A stretch of DNA of 64,000 nucleotides from positions 67,678,058-67,742,057 of the forward strand of contig NC_092635.1 in assembly GCF_039555335.1 (NCBI RefSeq), written 5' to 3'. The notes under the pieces were generated by a model. The model worked only from the letters and a program-made list of their open reading frames with translations. It was not told where the DNA came from and ran no database searches. Below, in pieces: positions 62,397-64,000 of the stretch. The stretch's first letter is position 1; every line of letters starts with the position of its first letter. Made by a program: the position numbers and the translations under genes. Origin of the DNA: Amphiura filiformis. Its lineage: Eukaryota; Echinodermata; Ophiuroidea; Amphilepidida; Amphiuridae.

Positions 62397-64000
62397 ACGC
62401 ACGAGAAATTTGCTTCAAAACACAAGTTCGCGTCGAATTGACAATTTAAGACCGTGCTATTGAAATTGAGCTATTTTGGCCTCAACATCATAGAAGTGGT
62501 CACTTCTGGTTATTTTGGTGCAGAAAAAATGAAACATCTTTGGAATTATGCAAAATGTAATTGTAAGATCAAAAGTCAATTATAACCGTTTTGAAAATAA
62601 TCACTGAACCTTTAATTGGGTCTCAATAGACATTTAAAGTCAAAGCATACTAGGCCTATATTACGGCCTAATGATGACAAAATGACGGCATTTTTATCAT
62701 GTGACCAAATGTTCAATTCCCAAGAGAAATTTATTAATTAATTCTAATGATGGGGTTTCTTAATTTTAGATCTTGCAAAAATAATAAACGCAACTTGGAA
62801 ATTTAACATTTTAGAGTGTCAAATTGACGTTCTATCTACCCATACCCCCCCCCCCCCCCAACTTAAGGCACATGTCTATTTACACGTCTTTATATTATGC
62901 ATGATCTAAGAGTGGGGGGGGGTGAAATGATCACATGTCGCTTTTCGGTCATGTTAAATTTGTGATTGTACATATATTTTTGTAAACAAAGTCATTTTCC
63001 TGATGTTAATTGCATTATAAATACAGTTTAACATGGCCAAAATATTGCTCTGGCCCTTGAATGCTGAAAAGTGCGAAAAGTATCATATTTTTCACTCAGT
63101 ACGAGCTTGTTTGGAGCCCTGTTTTATAACTTTGGAGTGACTAGCGATAAAAAGGAATTACACTTTTTTAGGATGTTGACCACTGATGCCAAAAATAAAG
63201 AATATCAAAAATATTTTTTCTTATAAGGGTGCACTACACTAAATCCTTCCGCATTTGGTGTAACCCTTCATAGTTCGGTAAAAATAGCACCTATGCGAAA
63301 TATATCGGCGTCCCAAGGGAACCAAATTTGAGTGACTCTTGGTTGTTTTGATCAAAACGATAAAGTAGGAGCTCAACATTACAAATCTGTTCAGAAAATG
63401 TTCCGAATCGAATGTGCATGGGTAATAGGCCCTCGGAACAATATCATGGCCGGAACTGGTAAGGAGGCGAGAGTGCCGGCTGAAATTCGGGATGGCGCTG
63501 TGCAGGAGTTCGTATCTCTCAAGTTTGTCTTAACTTGTCCCAAAAAATTAAATTTAAATAAAAGTTTAATCTTTATTTAAGACATTGGTTTGATCAAAAT
63601 ATTAAAAATGTTGTTACATGGGGTAGAAAAACAAACTTACTTTCTTGTATTTTCCGTGTATTTCAATGGGACGATTATTTAGTGGTGTGTGCCCTGCCCT
63701 CTATTGTATTTTCATTAACAATGCTTCTGCATCTGGTTTCTGTATAGCTTGTTTGTACCATTAGAATCGTTACTTTCTTCAATTAAGTCCCAGTAAGTTC
63801 TTTTAATACAATTAGTTTCAGTAATAATTTTAAAAAGATAATGAAACTATTTTTACTGTAAATCCTTGTGAAAAAATTGATTTTTTTTAAAAACTTGGTA
63901 CTTTTGAAACGCCAGAACTTCTAAAATAGTTAAGAGCCCAATTTTTGAAAAGGATATATCAGTTAACAAGGGTTTACTCTAACTATGACATTATACAGTT
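62397..64000. other. no recognised gene
   Basis: Non-coding by eye. There is a C run at about 62845-62861 and a G run near 62915. A GC-richer patch at about 63400-63540 is open on both strands and could hide an exon, but I recognise no family in either translation. Confidence 0.4.

Noticed and set aside
63332-63580. 82-codon + strand open frame in a GC-richer patch
   Set aside because: Open on both strands, with no recognisable family. Could hide an exon but cannot be supported.

Overview
This is eukaryotic (metazoan) genomic DNA. It is AT-rich, has spliced genes with GT..AG introns, and is crowded with foldback and MITE-type DNA transposons, tRNA-derived SINEs and micro/minisatellites. A degenerate CCCTAA interstitial repeat (about 21.57-21.70 kb) implies a TTAGGG-type telomere. 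The repeat style, the frequent taggcctat-type words and a 2A-like ribosome-skipping motif in a cellular-type gene fit a marine invertebrate deuterostome such as an echinoderm or hemichordate. That placement is an inference, not a proof.

Left part (2.2-16.8 kb, + strand): eight exons of a polypeptide N-acetylgalactosaminyltransferase (GALNT). They cover the GT-A catalytic core and a complete C-terminal ricin-type lectin domain. The N-terminal anchor/stem exons are not visible. Its introns hold many elements, including a 4.2 kb foldback element with 0.9 kb arms (8.93-13.09 kb) and a hAT-type MITE sitting 11 bp inside a splice donor. Right part (54.3-59.9 kb, - strand): three exons of a second GALNT, closest to GALNT1/13. 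They encode only the lectin domain; its catalytic exons must lie beyond the right edge. The two paralogues face each other tail to tail and share lectin-domain intron positions and phases.

Middle part: 16.8-31.9 kb is essentially a graveyard of repeats. Next come two unusual convergent genes. The first (32.08-34.94 kb, +, three exons) encodes about 432 residues with an N-terminal Tudor/chromo-barrel-like module and a long Asp/Glu tract. The second (40.97-46.31 kb, -) is one uninterrupted coding exon of about 1,781 codons. It contains, in order, three 13-residue repeats, a hydrophobic segment, a canonical 2A motif (DIEVNPGP), a ubiquitin-protease-like domain, 91-residue Ser/Thr/Asn-rich tandem repeats, an RNase H/transposase-like region, IQ motifs, a BRCT-like domain and a C-terminal HMG box. 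This combination is the most novel object in the window. It may be a domesticated or still mobile large DNA-transposon protein. I found no flanking terminal inverted repeats by eye, so mobility is not shown.

The 2A motif predicts two products from the large gene: a short N-terminal peptide with a hydrophobic tail, and a multidomain protein beginning at Pro103. The neighbouring Tudor-like gene could supply a chromatin-reading partner, but only proximity and convergence support that. Everything from 47 to 54 kb and 60 to 64 kb is non-coding or repetitive as far as I can tell.
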